This document shows, one piece after another, positions 1-6,311 of a DNA stretch of 14,192 bases. Both the position numbers and the translations under genes were made by a program. This DNA is from DATLBY01 sp035526665 (GTDB lineage Bacteria > Acidobacteriota > Terriglobia > Bryobacterales > Bryobacteraceae), in the NCBI GenBank assembly GCA_035526665.1, contig DATLBY010000167.1, forward strand, positions 1-14,192, in the 5' to 3' direction. Numbering within the stretch: position 1 is the stretch's first letter; every line of letters starts with the position of its first letter. Below the pieces are notes generated by a model. The model was not told where the DNA came from. It did no database searches and worked only from the letters and a program-made list of their open reading frames with translations.

Positions 1-1
1 C

Positions 2-199
2 CTGATTGAGAAACTGGAGCCGCTCATTCCGCAAGGCCTGGCGGCGGCGATCTACACCCAGACCACTGACGTCGAGGGCGAAGTGAATGGCCTGATGACC
101 TACGATCGCAGAGTGATCAAGTTTGATGCCGTAAAACTCCAGGAAATGCATCGCAGGCTGATAGGCGGGAAGGCTCAGGCCAAGGCTGCCCGTCAGTAA
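2..199 (+). CDS. C-terminal end of a glycoside hydrolase family 2 type protein (5' truncated by window edge)
   Basis: Only the last 65 codons are present, ending at TAA 197-199; the frame is open to the window edge. The visible stretch contains YTQTTDVEGEVNGLMTYDR at about visible residues 18-36, followed by a basic tail. This YTQTTDVEGE...NGLMTYDR signature is, from memory, typical of the end of bacterial GH2 family (beta-galactosidase-like) proteins, where it closes the catalytic barrel and is followed by a short helix. The catalytic centre and any signal peptide lie outside the window, so activity and substrate cannot be judged. A GC hairpin follows 4 nt after the stop and the rel gene starts 45 nt further on, on the same strand. 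The family call rests on this signature alone. Confidence 0.7.
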   Translation: MIEKLEPLIPQGLAAAIYTQTTDVEGEVNGLMTYDRRVIKFDAVKLQEMHRRLIGGKAQAKAARQ

Positions 200-203
200 A
201 ACC

Positions 204-218
204 GCCCCGCCGGGGGGC
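204..218 (+). terminator. GC-rich hairpin after the GH2 stop, weak terminator candidate
   Basis: GCCCC (204-208) pairs perfectly with GGGGC (214-218) around a 5-nt loop, starting 4 nt after the GH2 stop. The bases that follow (TTGCGTTACCC) are only mildly T-rich, so it is not a textbook intrinsic terminator. It may only attenuate read-through into rel. Confidence 0.35.
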
Positions 219-244
219 TTGCGTTACCCTGTTAGTAGATTCTC

Positions 245-2422
245 TTGTCGGTCGAACAACTTTACAGTGAATTGGAAGGCAAGGTGCGTTCGCTCCGCCC
301 CGCGGACGATCTGGCGCCCCTGCAGGAAGCCTTCACATTTGCCGCTGAACAGCACAAAAATCAGGTGCGCGATTCCGGTGAGCCCTACATGGTTCACCCG
401 CTCAGCGTCACCATGATCCTGGCCGACATGCAGATGGATACCGTCTGCCTGCAAACCGGATTGTTACACGACGTGGTGGAAGATACCACGGTCAAGCTGG
501 AGGAAATCCAGCGCCGGTTCGGCGTGGAGGTCAGCCGCTGCGTCGACGGAGTTACCAAACTCAGCAAGCTGCAACTGCAATCGCGCGAGGAGCGTCAGGC
601 CGAGAGCATGCGTAAAATGCTGCTTGCCATGGTCACCGATATTCGGGTGATCATCGTGAAGCTTGCGGATCGGCTGCATAACATGCGGACGCTGGCGTCG
701 GTTTCCGTCGAACGCCAGGAGCGGATTGCGCAGGAGACGCTCGATATCTACTCACCCATCGCCCACCGGCTGGGGATGGGCAAAATCCGCGGTGAGTTGG
801 AAGACCTGGCGTTCTCCTTCCTGGAGCCTGAACCCTACGCCGAGCTGGTGAACCAGATTGAATCCCGCCGCCAGGCAAATGAGGAATCGCTGGAGCAGAT
901 CCGCCAGGATGTGCATATCAAGCTCGGCCGCGAAGGAATACCGGCGCGCGTAGAAGGCCGGTTGAAGCGTGCCTATTCGGTTTACCAGAAGCTAAAACGG
1001 CAGAAAATCAGCATCGATCAGGTTTACGATCTGCTTGCGTTGCGCATTATCACGGACTCAGTGAAGAACTGCTATGCCGCGCTCGGGGTGATTCATAATG
1101 AGTGGCACCCTATCCCTGGCCGCATTAAGGACTTCATCGCGATCCCCCGGCCCAATCTGTACCAGTCACTGCATACCTCGGTGATGGGTCCGGGCGGGCT
1201 GGCCTTCGAGGTGCAGATTCGCACCGAGGAGATGCACCGGATCGCCGAAGAGGGCATCGCTGCGCACTGGAAATACAAAGAGGGCAAGAAGGGGCCGGCG
1301 GCCGACGATCAGAGGATTGCCTGGCTCCGCCAGCTAGTCGAATGGCAGCGCGAGATGCGCGATCCCGGGGAATTCATGTCCACTCTCAAAGTGGACCTCT
1401 ATCCCGAGGAGGTGTACACGTTCACCCCGCTCGGCCGTGTCATCGTCCTGCCGCGGGAAGCCACGCCCATCGACTTCGCCTACGCCATCCACAGCGACGT
1501 CGGAAATACCTGCGTGGGCGCCAAAGTGAATGGCCGGATTGTTCCGCTCAAGTACAACCTGAAGAACGGCGATGTAGTCGAAATTCTGACGCAGTCCGGC
1601 CACTTGCCCAGTAAAGATTGGCTGGCGCTCGTGAAAACCACGCGAGCCCGGAATAAGATCCGGCACGTCATCAACGCCACCGAACGGGAAAAGGCCATCG
1701 ACATCGGCCAGAAGTATCTGGAGAAAGAGGCGCGGCGGCTGGGCGTGGCCATGAGCCGGATCTCTAAATCCGATTTGGATAAAGTATCGGCCGAGTACGG
1801 CGTCAGCAAGATGGAGGACCTGCACGCGGCGCTTGGCTATGGGAAGTACTCGGCGCGCCAGGTACTGCACAAACTTGCCCCTGATCAGGTATCCGAGGTT
1901 GCCCAGCACGCTCCTGAAACAGCTAGGCCGGCTGCCACGCCCGTCGAAGAGCGTGTTCCCGGGTCCAATGACCTGGTCATCAAAGTCAAGGGAATTGACG
2001 ATCTGCTGGTGTATCGCGCCAAATGCTGCAACCCTATACGCGGAGAAGCGATCGTTGGCTACGTCACGCGCGGGAAGGGAATTGCCGTCCACGCCACCAA
2101 CTGCAGCAACGTGCAGAACCTGATGTACGAGGTGGAGCGTAAGATCGAAGTGGAATGGGCGCGGAGCGCCAGTGAATCATTCCCGGTCAAGATGATCATT
2201 TATACCGACGACCGCCCTGGCATGCTGAATCAGCTCACCTCAATCCTTTTCGATGAGAGCAGCAACATCCGCAGCCTGGAGGCTCGGTCCGACGATAAGC
2301 GAAACGGCGACGGCGCGATCGTGGAAATGACGGTTGAAATCAAAGATAAGAGACAGCTCGAGAAGGTCAGCGGGGCCATTCGCCGCATACCCGGCGTGCG
2401 TGACATTGAGAGGGTGCAGTGA
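245..2422 (+). CDS. rel: Bifunctional (p)ppGpp synthetase / (p)ppGpp 3'-pyrophosphohydrolase (long RSH, Rel/SpoT type)
   Basis: Makes (p)ppGpp from ATP and GTP/GDP and hydrolyses it, setting the stringent response; cytoplasmic and ribosome-associated in the family. The 725-residue protein shows the full long-RSH order. The HD hydrolase domain (about 25-190) keeps H51, HDxxED at H75-D80 and the KLADRLHNMRTL block at 139-150. The synthetase domain (about 235-345) keeps the catalytic D262 in YDLLALRI and E322 in FEVQIRT. A TGS domain follows (about 387-448), then a helical region, a Cys-containing conserved region (C594, C595, C620) and a C-terminal ACT domain (about 646-725). Both active sites look intact, so a bifunctional enzyme is expected rather than a RelA-type mono-functional synthetase. 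Start: in-frame TAGs at 233 and 236 leave TTG 245 as the only sensible start at the homologous N-terminus. No convincing Shine-Dalgarno sequence precedes it. The stop overlaps the next gene by 4 nt. Confidence 0.96.
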   Translation: MSVEQLYSELEGKVRSLRPADDLAPLQEAFTFAAEQHKNQVRDSGEPYMVHPLSVTMILADMQMDTVCLQTGLLHDVVEDTTVKLEEIQRRFGVEVSRCVDGVTKLSKLQLQSREERQAESMRKMLLAMVTDIRVIIVKLADRLHNMRTLASVSVERQERIAQETLDIYSPIAHRLGMGKIRGELEDLAFSFLEPEPYAELVNQIESRRQANEESLEQIRQDVHIKLGREGIPARVEGRLKRAYSVYQKLKRQKISIDQVYDLLALRIITDSVKNCYAALGVIHNEWHPIPGRIKDFIAIPRPNLYQSLHTSVMGPGGLAFEVQIRTEEMHRIAEEGIAAHWKYKEGKKGPAADDQRIAWLRQLVEWQREMRDPGEFMSTLKVDLYPEEVYTFTPLGRVIVLPREATPIDFAYAIHSDVGNTCVGAKVNGRIVPLKYNLKNGDVVEILTQSGHLPSKDWLALVKTTRARNKIRHVINATEREKAIDIGQKYLEKEARRLGVAMSRISKSDLDKVSAEYGVSKMEDLHAALGYGKYSARQVLHKLAPDQVSEVAQHAPETARPAATPVEERVPGSNDLVIKVKGIDDLLVYRAKCCNPIRGEAIVGYVTRGKGIAVHATNCSNVQNLMYEVERKIEVEWARSASESFPVKMIIYTDDRPGMLNQLTSILFDESSNIRSLEARSDDKRNGDGAIVEMTVEIKDKRQLEKVSGAIRRIPGVRDIERVQ
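2409..2414 (+). promoter_or_regulatory. Ribosome binding site for the DUF971 gene, inside the end of rel
   Basis: AGAGGG lies 4 nt before the GTG start at 2419, within the last codons of rel. Together with the 4-nt stop/start overlap (GTGA, 2419-2422) it supports the GTG start and translational coupling of the DUF971 gene to rel. Confidence 0.6.
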
Positions 2423-2778
2423 TACAGAACAGCGATCCACAACACATCGCTATCTCTAAATCAAAAGGGATTGAAATCGATTGGGCGGACGGTCACCACA
2501 GCAGCTATAGTTGCGCTTATCTGCGGGATGAATGTCCCTGCGCCAGTTGTACCGGCTCTCACGGAACCGAGCCCCAGAAGACGGACTACTCCACTCGGAA
2601 AAAGGATCCGTTTCAGATGTATAAACCGGTGCCTAAGATGTTGGACGTGGAATCAGTCGGGAATTACGCCATCCGGATCAGTTGGAATGACGGTCACAAT
2701 ACCGGCATTTATTCCTACGATCATCTGCGCAAGATCTGCAGCTGCAGTGAGTGCGTGGCCGAATCTACAGCAACCTGA
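2419..2778 (+). CDS. DUF971 (gamma-butyrobetaine hydroxylase N-terminal-like) small Cys-rich protein
   Basis: A 119-residue protein starting at GTG, with its start overlapping the rel stop. It shows two similar halves: WADGHHSSYSCAYLR followed by CPCASC (residues 22-44), and WNDGHNTGIYSYDHLR followed by CSCSEC (89-112). Each half ends in CxCxxC (C39/C41/C44 and C107/C109/C112). The W.DGH, YxxxxLR and CPC pattern is that of the DUF971 family, which also forms the N-terminal domain of eukaryotic gamma-butyrobetaine hydroxylase, where it binds zinc. Stand-alone bacterial members have no settled function; metal binding is likely from the cysteines, while a role in iron-sulfur metabolism would be a guess. 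No signal peptide, so probably cytoplasmic. Its 3' end overlaps the convergent TonB gene by 14 bp. Confidence 0.85.
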   Translation: MIQNSDPQHIAISKSKGIEIDWADGHHSSYSCAYLRDECPCASCTGSHGTEPQKTDYSTRKKDPFQMYKPVPKMLDVESVGNYAIRISWNDGHNTGIYSYDHLRKICSCSECVAESTAT

Positions 2779-3805
2779 AGTTCACTTCGACGTTGGCGCT
2801 GACGGCCACGGGACGCCCGTCTTTCTGGCTGGGACGAAATCTCCACTTGGTGACGGCTTCAATAGCCTTTTCGTCCAGTCCAAGCCCCAGCGGGCGAATC
2901 ACCTTTATGTCGCGCGTACGGCCGTTTTCATCGATAATGATCTGGAGCAGTACGGCGCCCTGGAATTTGGCCTTGCGCGCTTCTTCGGAATACTCGGGCT
3001 CAGGTTTGAAGATGGGCACTGGATCGGAAACGCCGCCACCAATCCGGTAGACGCCGCCGCCTGTACCGCCGCCGCTCCCAGGCCCGAATCCCGCGCCTTT
3101 GCCGGAGCCAACGCCGCCGCCCGAACCGGAACCGATGCCGCCGCCTGAACCGCCGCCGTTAGAAGGGGGGCCCGGAATTCCCAAAGGGTTCCCGAACGTC
3201 GTGGACGCCACTTTGGGAAGCGGAGCATCCGGCTGAACAACTATCGTCGGCTCCATAATCAGCTTCGGATCGGGATTATTGACCACTACTGCGGGAGGCG
3301 TGAACTGCCGGGGAGCTATCTTCGGCAACTTCCCTTGGGTTGCCGGCAGAGGAGAACGGTCGCCGCCGCCACCACCTCCACCCATGGTCTGCTTCTTCTT
3401 CACCATCTCGGGCTTGTACGGCGCCAAGTCGGGAGCGATCAGTGTTACGGTTTCTTTCACCTTCTCCTGCACATGTTTGTTCGTCCCAACCGCAATCAGC
3501 AGCCCGATCACTCCCAGGTGAATCGCTAGCGAGTACAGCGTGGCGTACTTCTTTTTGCCGTCGCGTTCCCAGATGTCCTTTACCGCTACAGGAGTAGAGG
3601 TGAGCTCAAGCGGGGGTAGCTTCGGAGGATTGACAAATTCGCGAATGTTGGTGACGAAGGACCTATACCAAGGCTCTTCCACCTGCGAAACCAGCAGGTG
3701 ATCCAGATGATCGTATTGGGGACTCGCCGGCGAAACCGGTATCTGATCTTGGTTCATCGTCTTGCGATATCCTGATTCCCGAATTTCCTCTTGCTCAACG
3801 GCCAT
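2765..3805 (-). CDS. TonB family energy transducer with glycine-rich linker
   Basis: Inner-membrane protein expected to pass proton-motive energy from ExbB/ExbD to outer-membrane TonB-dependent receptors. From the ATG at 3805 it is 346 residues: a roughly 85-residue cytoplasmic N-terminal part, one membrane segment at about 87-107 (YATLYSLAIHLGVIGLLIAV), a periplasmic linker, and a C-terminal TonB domain at about 265-346. That domain includes PEYSEEARKAKFQGAVLL, a DENG turn, and DEKAIEAVTKWRFRPSQKDG. The linker has a G7 run (142-148) and a long Gly/Ser stretch (217-258) instead of the Pro-Lys/Pro-Glu rods of E. coli TonB. The long cytoplasmic N-terminus is also unlike E. coli. Start uncertain: GTG 3847 and ATG 3757 are in frame too, and none has a strong ribosome site. 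No exbB or exbD is visible here. It could serve the receptor at 7544-10930, though nothing in the sequence proves the pairing. Confidence 0.88.
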   Translation of the reverse strand: MAVEQEEIRESGYRKTMNQDQIPVSPASPQYDHLDHLLVSQVEEPWYRSFVTNIREFVNPPKLPPLELTSTPVAVKDIWERDGKKKYATLYSLAIHLGVIGLLIAVGTNKHVQEKVKETVTLIAPDLAPYKPEMVKKKQTMGGGGGGGDRSPLPATQGKLPKIAPRQFTPPAVVVNNPDPKLIMEPTIVVQPDAPLPKVASTTFGNPLGIPGPPSNGGGSGGGIGSGSGGGVGSGKGAGFGPGSGGGTGGGVYRIGGGVSDPVPIFKPEPEYSEEARKAKFQGAVLLQIIIDENGRTRDIKVIRPLGLGLDEKAIEAVTKWRFRPSQKDGRPVAVSANVEVNFRLL

Positions 3806-3924
3806 TTCAGAGCGCCCCCATAGGGTTGTGACACTTACTAGACGCACTGCATCTATGGGTAGTTGCAGCTTTCGATACCAAAAAGTGTAGCACAGCGGAA
3901 TCCATGCAACGTCCCCTTCCGGAA

Positions 3925-3955
3925 ATCATAGCGAGTGCTTTCAATGGCTTGACAA
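3925..3955 (-). promoter_or_regulatory. Candidate sigma70-type promoter for the TonB gene
   Basis: On the minus strand, TTGTCA (3955-3950) and TATGAT (3930-3925) each match the -35 and -10 consensus at five of six bases. The spacer is 19 bp, longer than the ideal 17. Transcription would begin near 3918 and give a leader of about 110 nt before the ATG at 3805. It sits in the gap after the GH2 gene, so the TonB gene may have its own promoter. Confidence 0.45.
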
Positions 3956-3974
3956 GCACGCAGAGCTCCTGTTG

Positions 3975-3991
3975 CCACGAAACACTCGTGG
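3975..3991 (-). terminator. Short perfect hairpin after the GH2-like gene, weak terminator candidate
   Basis: CCACGA (3975-3980) and TCGTGG (3986-3991) form a perfect 6-bp stem with a 5-nt loop, 12 nt past the stop of the GH2-like gene (minus strand). No T run follows in that direction, so any termination would be weak; it may simply protect the 3' end or be chance. Confidence 0.25.
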
Positions 3992-4003
3992 GTTGACCTG
4001 GGG

Positions 4004-5671
4004 TTACCTGTCCGCCACCACAAACCCCGTCCCGGTGACAATGTCAACGCGATACGGATTGACCGAATGGAACTCAAATTTCGCCCGTCCGCCCGGTTCC
4101 AGTTCCGGTATAGGCTGGGTTTGGTTCCCCACCCGCAGTTGATAGCCCCGCGCAGTACGGTGCGGAAAGCCGGCGCGGTTCGCAATTTCGATCATCGTGA
4201 CACCGTGCTCCTGCGACACTTGTTGGATTTTCAGGACTGAAAACTCATTTCGAACCGCTTCGTTGTAAAGGCTTGGAGCGTCATGGAACGCTGTAAGAGC
4301 TGCGCCGGCGACATAGCTGTACATCCGGAACACCGCGGCGGCGCGGTGAAGGAACGCAGCCGCATCCCGCGCTGCGCCGGGGGCTTCGGGGGGTGGCCCA
4401 AATTCCGATAGAAATAGCGGTTTACCGGGGTAGCGCGAGTGCATCTGCTCAACGGTCTTTTCCAGCGATACCGTATCCCCGCGATGGGCGAAGCTGACGA
4501 TATCGGCTGCCGCCGGACACGTACCAGTTGCAACTCTAGTCGAATCGAGGCTCTTCACCAGCGGAGCGGCGGCGCATGTATCCTCCGTGCTCCACGCAAT
4601 GATCGACGGATGATTCCCATGCTGCTCTATCAGTTGGCGGATTTTAGCCCGGTCAGCGGACGCAACCGGCATAATTAGCAGCATGCCATTCCGGTCCGCC
4701 CAGTCCAACAAATGAGCCCGCGCCGGGTGTTGGCCGACAAGTTGAAATTCCAATCCCGCCTCTTTCATCAGGCGAAAATCTGCGTCCAGCGCTGCATCGG
4801 ATTCAATGGCACAGAATTCCGGAGGGTCGATTCCCCTATTCACGCCCGCCAACCGGATCGGCTCGCCATTTAGCAGCAGTTCCGTTCCGCGCACTGCCAC
4901 CGTGCGGATGCCGAAGTGGGAGCGAATTTCGCTTTCATAGGCTCCTTCCAATGCTTCGGCACTCTTAAAAACAACGGTGCGGAGTTCATACAGATGAGGC
5001 TGGTCAATGCTCCAGAGTTTGGCATTGGGAATATGCAGTGTCGTATCCAAATCCTGTGTGAGGCCAGGCGGGATGGTTCCTGCGGCCGTGCTTCTCGCCA
5101 GTACGCGCGTCCCCTCGAGCACGGAGAATTCCACTTGCACGTTCACAGTGTTCTCGAGTGTGTTCCTGATCCATACTGTGCCCGTCACATCTGCCCTTGT
5201 GGCAACAACCCGCAGGCTCTGGGGATAAACTCTGGGCGTCACTAACAGCCACACATCGCGTACTGCGAGTGCAGCCTCCGCGGAGACCATTACGGTATTG
5301 TTTCCCGGCTGCAGGTATGGATCAATGTCCAGTTCCCATGGCATGTCCGCGCCCTCGTGATCGCCTGCGTAACGCCCGTTCAACCAAACCTTCGTTTTAT
5401 GGAATACGGCATCGAATACTATCCGCACATGTGAGTTTGCCCGTGCCGGAGCTGCGAAGTCCCGCCGGAACCAGCCGGCCCTTCCGGCCGGTGAAGGCAA
5501 ATTCACCGGCCAGCAATGCGGCACTTGGACCGGAGTCCAACGGGTGGACTCGGGAGGCAGATCATTTTCCTGCGCCTGGACCGCCGCGAACATCCAGCCG
5601 CCGTTTAGCGGCACGCGCTCCTCGGCTGCCGCCACCCACCCCAACAGCAGCAGCGTGCAAAACAGTTTCAT
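4004..5671 (-). CDS. Secreted GH2-like protein with degenerate catalytic motifs
   Basis: A 555-residue protein with a signal peptide (MKLFCTLLLLGWVAAAEE). Domain order follows glycoside hydrolase family 2: a jelly-roll sugar-binding domain (about 20-155; VPHCW, WFRRDF, VWLNG), an Ig-like domain (about 155-260), a TIM-barrel region (about 262-470) and a small C-terminal beta domain. GH2 enzymes cleave terminal beta-galactosides, -mannosides or -glucuronides. Active-site motifs are altered. The usual HPSxxxWSxxNE acid/base motif reads HPSIIAWSTEDT (354-365), placing Thr365 where Glu is expected. GVNRHE reads GVNRGI (276-281). The Trp normally found near the end of the barrel is absent (YVAGAALTAFHD). 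The nucleophile-type Glu in PLFLSEFG (E423) is kept. Activity is therefore doubtful; it may be a carbohydrate-binding pseudoenzyme, or the acid/base may be E362 or D363 after a local shift. It starts 16 nt after the hydrolase stop and looks co-transcribed; no strong ribosome site. Also short for the family. Confidence 0.82.
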   Translation of the reverse strand: MKLFCTLLLLGWVAAAEERVPLNGGWMFAAVQAQENDLPPESTRWTPVQVPHCWPVNLPSPAGRAGWFRRDFAAPARANSHVRIVFDAVFHKTKVWLNGRYAGDHEGADMPWELDIDPYLQPGNNTVMVSAEAALAVRDVWLLVTPRVYPQSLRVVATRADVTGTVWIRNTLENTVNVQVEFSVLEGTRVLARSTAAGTIPPGLTQDLDTTLHIPNAKLWSIDQPHLYELRTVVFKSAEALEGAYESEIRSHFGIRTVAVRGTELLLNGEPIRLAGVNRGIDPPEFCAIESDAALDADFRLMKEAGLEFQLVGQHPARAHLLDWADRNGMLLIMPVASADRAKIRQLIEQHGNHPSIIAWSTEDTCAAAPLVKSLDSTRVATGTCPAAADIVSFAHRGDTVSLEKTVEQMHSRYPGKPLFLSEFGPPPEAPGAARDAAAFLHRAAAVFRMYSYVAGAALTAFHDAPSLYNEAVRNEFSVLKIQQVSQEHGVTMIEIANRAGFPHRTARGYQLRVGNQTQPIPELEPGGRAKFEFHSVNPYRVDIVTGTGFVVADR

Positions 5672-5687
5672 GCGTTCGCCACGTCAA

Positions 5688-6311
5688 TTACAGGAGGAAC
5701 GCGGCGACTCCTTCCCACATCTTGTCCTGCACATTGTGCAGGTCGTGTCCGGAATCGACCAGATGCAGTTGAACATTGGCATGAGATGCGGCGAATTCCT
5801 TCGAGTAGCAGGCGGGGACTACGTCATCCTGGGTGCCGTGATACACCAGCGTCGGCTGGCAAAAATTGGGTTCCGGGTCATAAGTTATCGCGTCTTCTAT
5901 AAAGTGATACTTTAAGTTCCGCATAGTGCAATCGGAATAATGAAAAAAAGGAAGCGCACCGTCTCGCTGCCATTGCGCCAGGCGCTCTGCGCCGAAGGTA
6001 TCCGCCCACCGGCTGGAAAAGTAGAACGCCGGGGCAAGCAGCACGAGTTTCTCCACTTCCGGATGCCGGGCTGCGTACAATGCCGCCAGGTAGCCGCCCA
6101 GACTCGAGCCTATGAGCGCCACGGACTCGCCGCGTGCCGCCCGCTCGATGACGCGCAACTGTCCGCTGATCGTTAGATTTTCAAAGCAGCCTTCCGACAG
6201 GTCGGGAATCTCGATTGAAACTCCTCGATCCGCAAATTTCCGCTGAAAATATCTTGCTTTTCCTGATGCAGGACCTGAGGCAAAGCCGTGCAGGTAAATG
6301 ATTCGATTCAT
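5688..6311 (-). CDS. YqiA/UPF0227-like alpha/beta hydrolase (putative esterase)
   Basis: A 207-residue compact alpha/beta hydrolase, about the size of E. coli YqiA. It opens with IIYLHGFASGPASGKA (4-19), the oxyanion-hole HGF motif of this family. The nucleophile elbow is GSSLGG with Ser70; the acid is in GTQDDVVP (D162 or D163) and the histidine in DSGHDLH (H189), so the triad looks complete. No signal peptide, hence cytoplasmic. The substrate is unknown; YqiA-type proteins hydrolyse short acyl esters in vitro. Start: the frame is open upstream to 6635, but ATG 6311 gives the normal N-terminus and overlaps the stop of the preceding gene by 4 nt (ATGA), which indicates translational coupling. 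The upstream in-frame extension lies entirely within the neighbouring gene and is not credible protein. GH2-like gene follows after 16 nt. Confidence 0.87.
   Translation of the reverse strand: MNRIIYLHGFASGPASGKARYFQRKFADRGVSIEIPDLSEGCFENLTISGQLRVIERAARGESVALIGSSLGGYLAALYAARHPEVEKLVLLAPAFYFSSRWADTFGAERLAQWQRDGALPFFHYSDCTMRNLKYHFIEDAITYDPEPNFCQPTLVYHGTQDDVVPACYSKEFAASHANVQLHLVDSGHDLHNVQDKMWEGVAAFLL

Noticed and set aside
1334..2092. 252-codon open frame on the minus strand opposite rel
   Set aside because: Fully antisense to a strongly conserved gene, no family resemblance; explained by GC-rich codon use of rel.
2471..3148. 225-codon plus-strand frame spanning the DUF971 gene and the end of the TonB gene
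   Set aside because: Out of frame with DUF971 and antisense to the TonB Gly-rich region; the low-complexity alanine-rich end is the mirror of the glycine repeats.
3032..3160. GC-rich triplet-like repeats (GCC/CCG) at the TonB locus, considered as a tandem repeat
   Set aside because: They encode the Gly/Ser linker in the minus-strand TonB gene; imperfect and explained by coding.
3853..4185. 110-codon minus-strand frame between the TonB and GH2-like genes
   Set aside because: More than half overlaps the GH2-like gene in another frame, no recognisable motif, no ribosome site; the candidate promoter for TonB lies within it.
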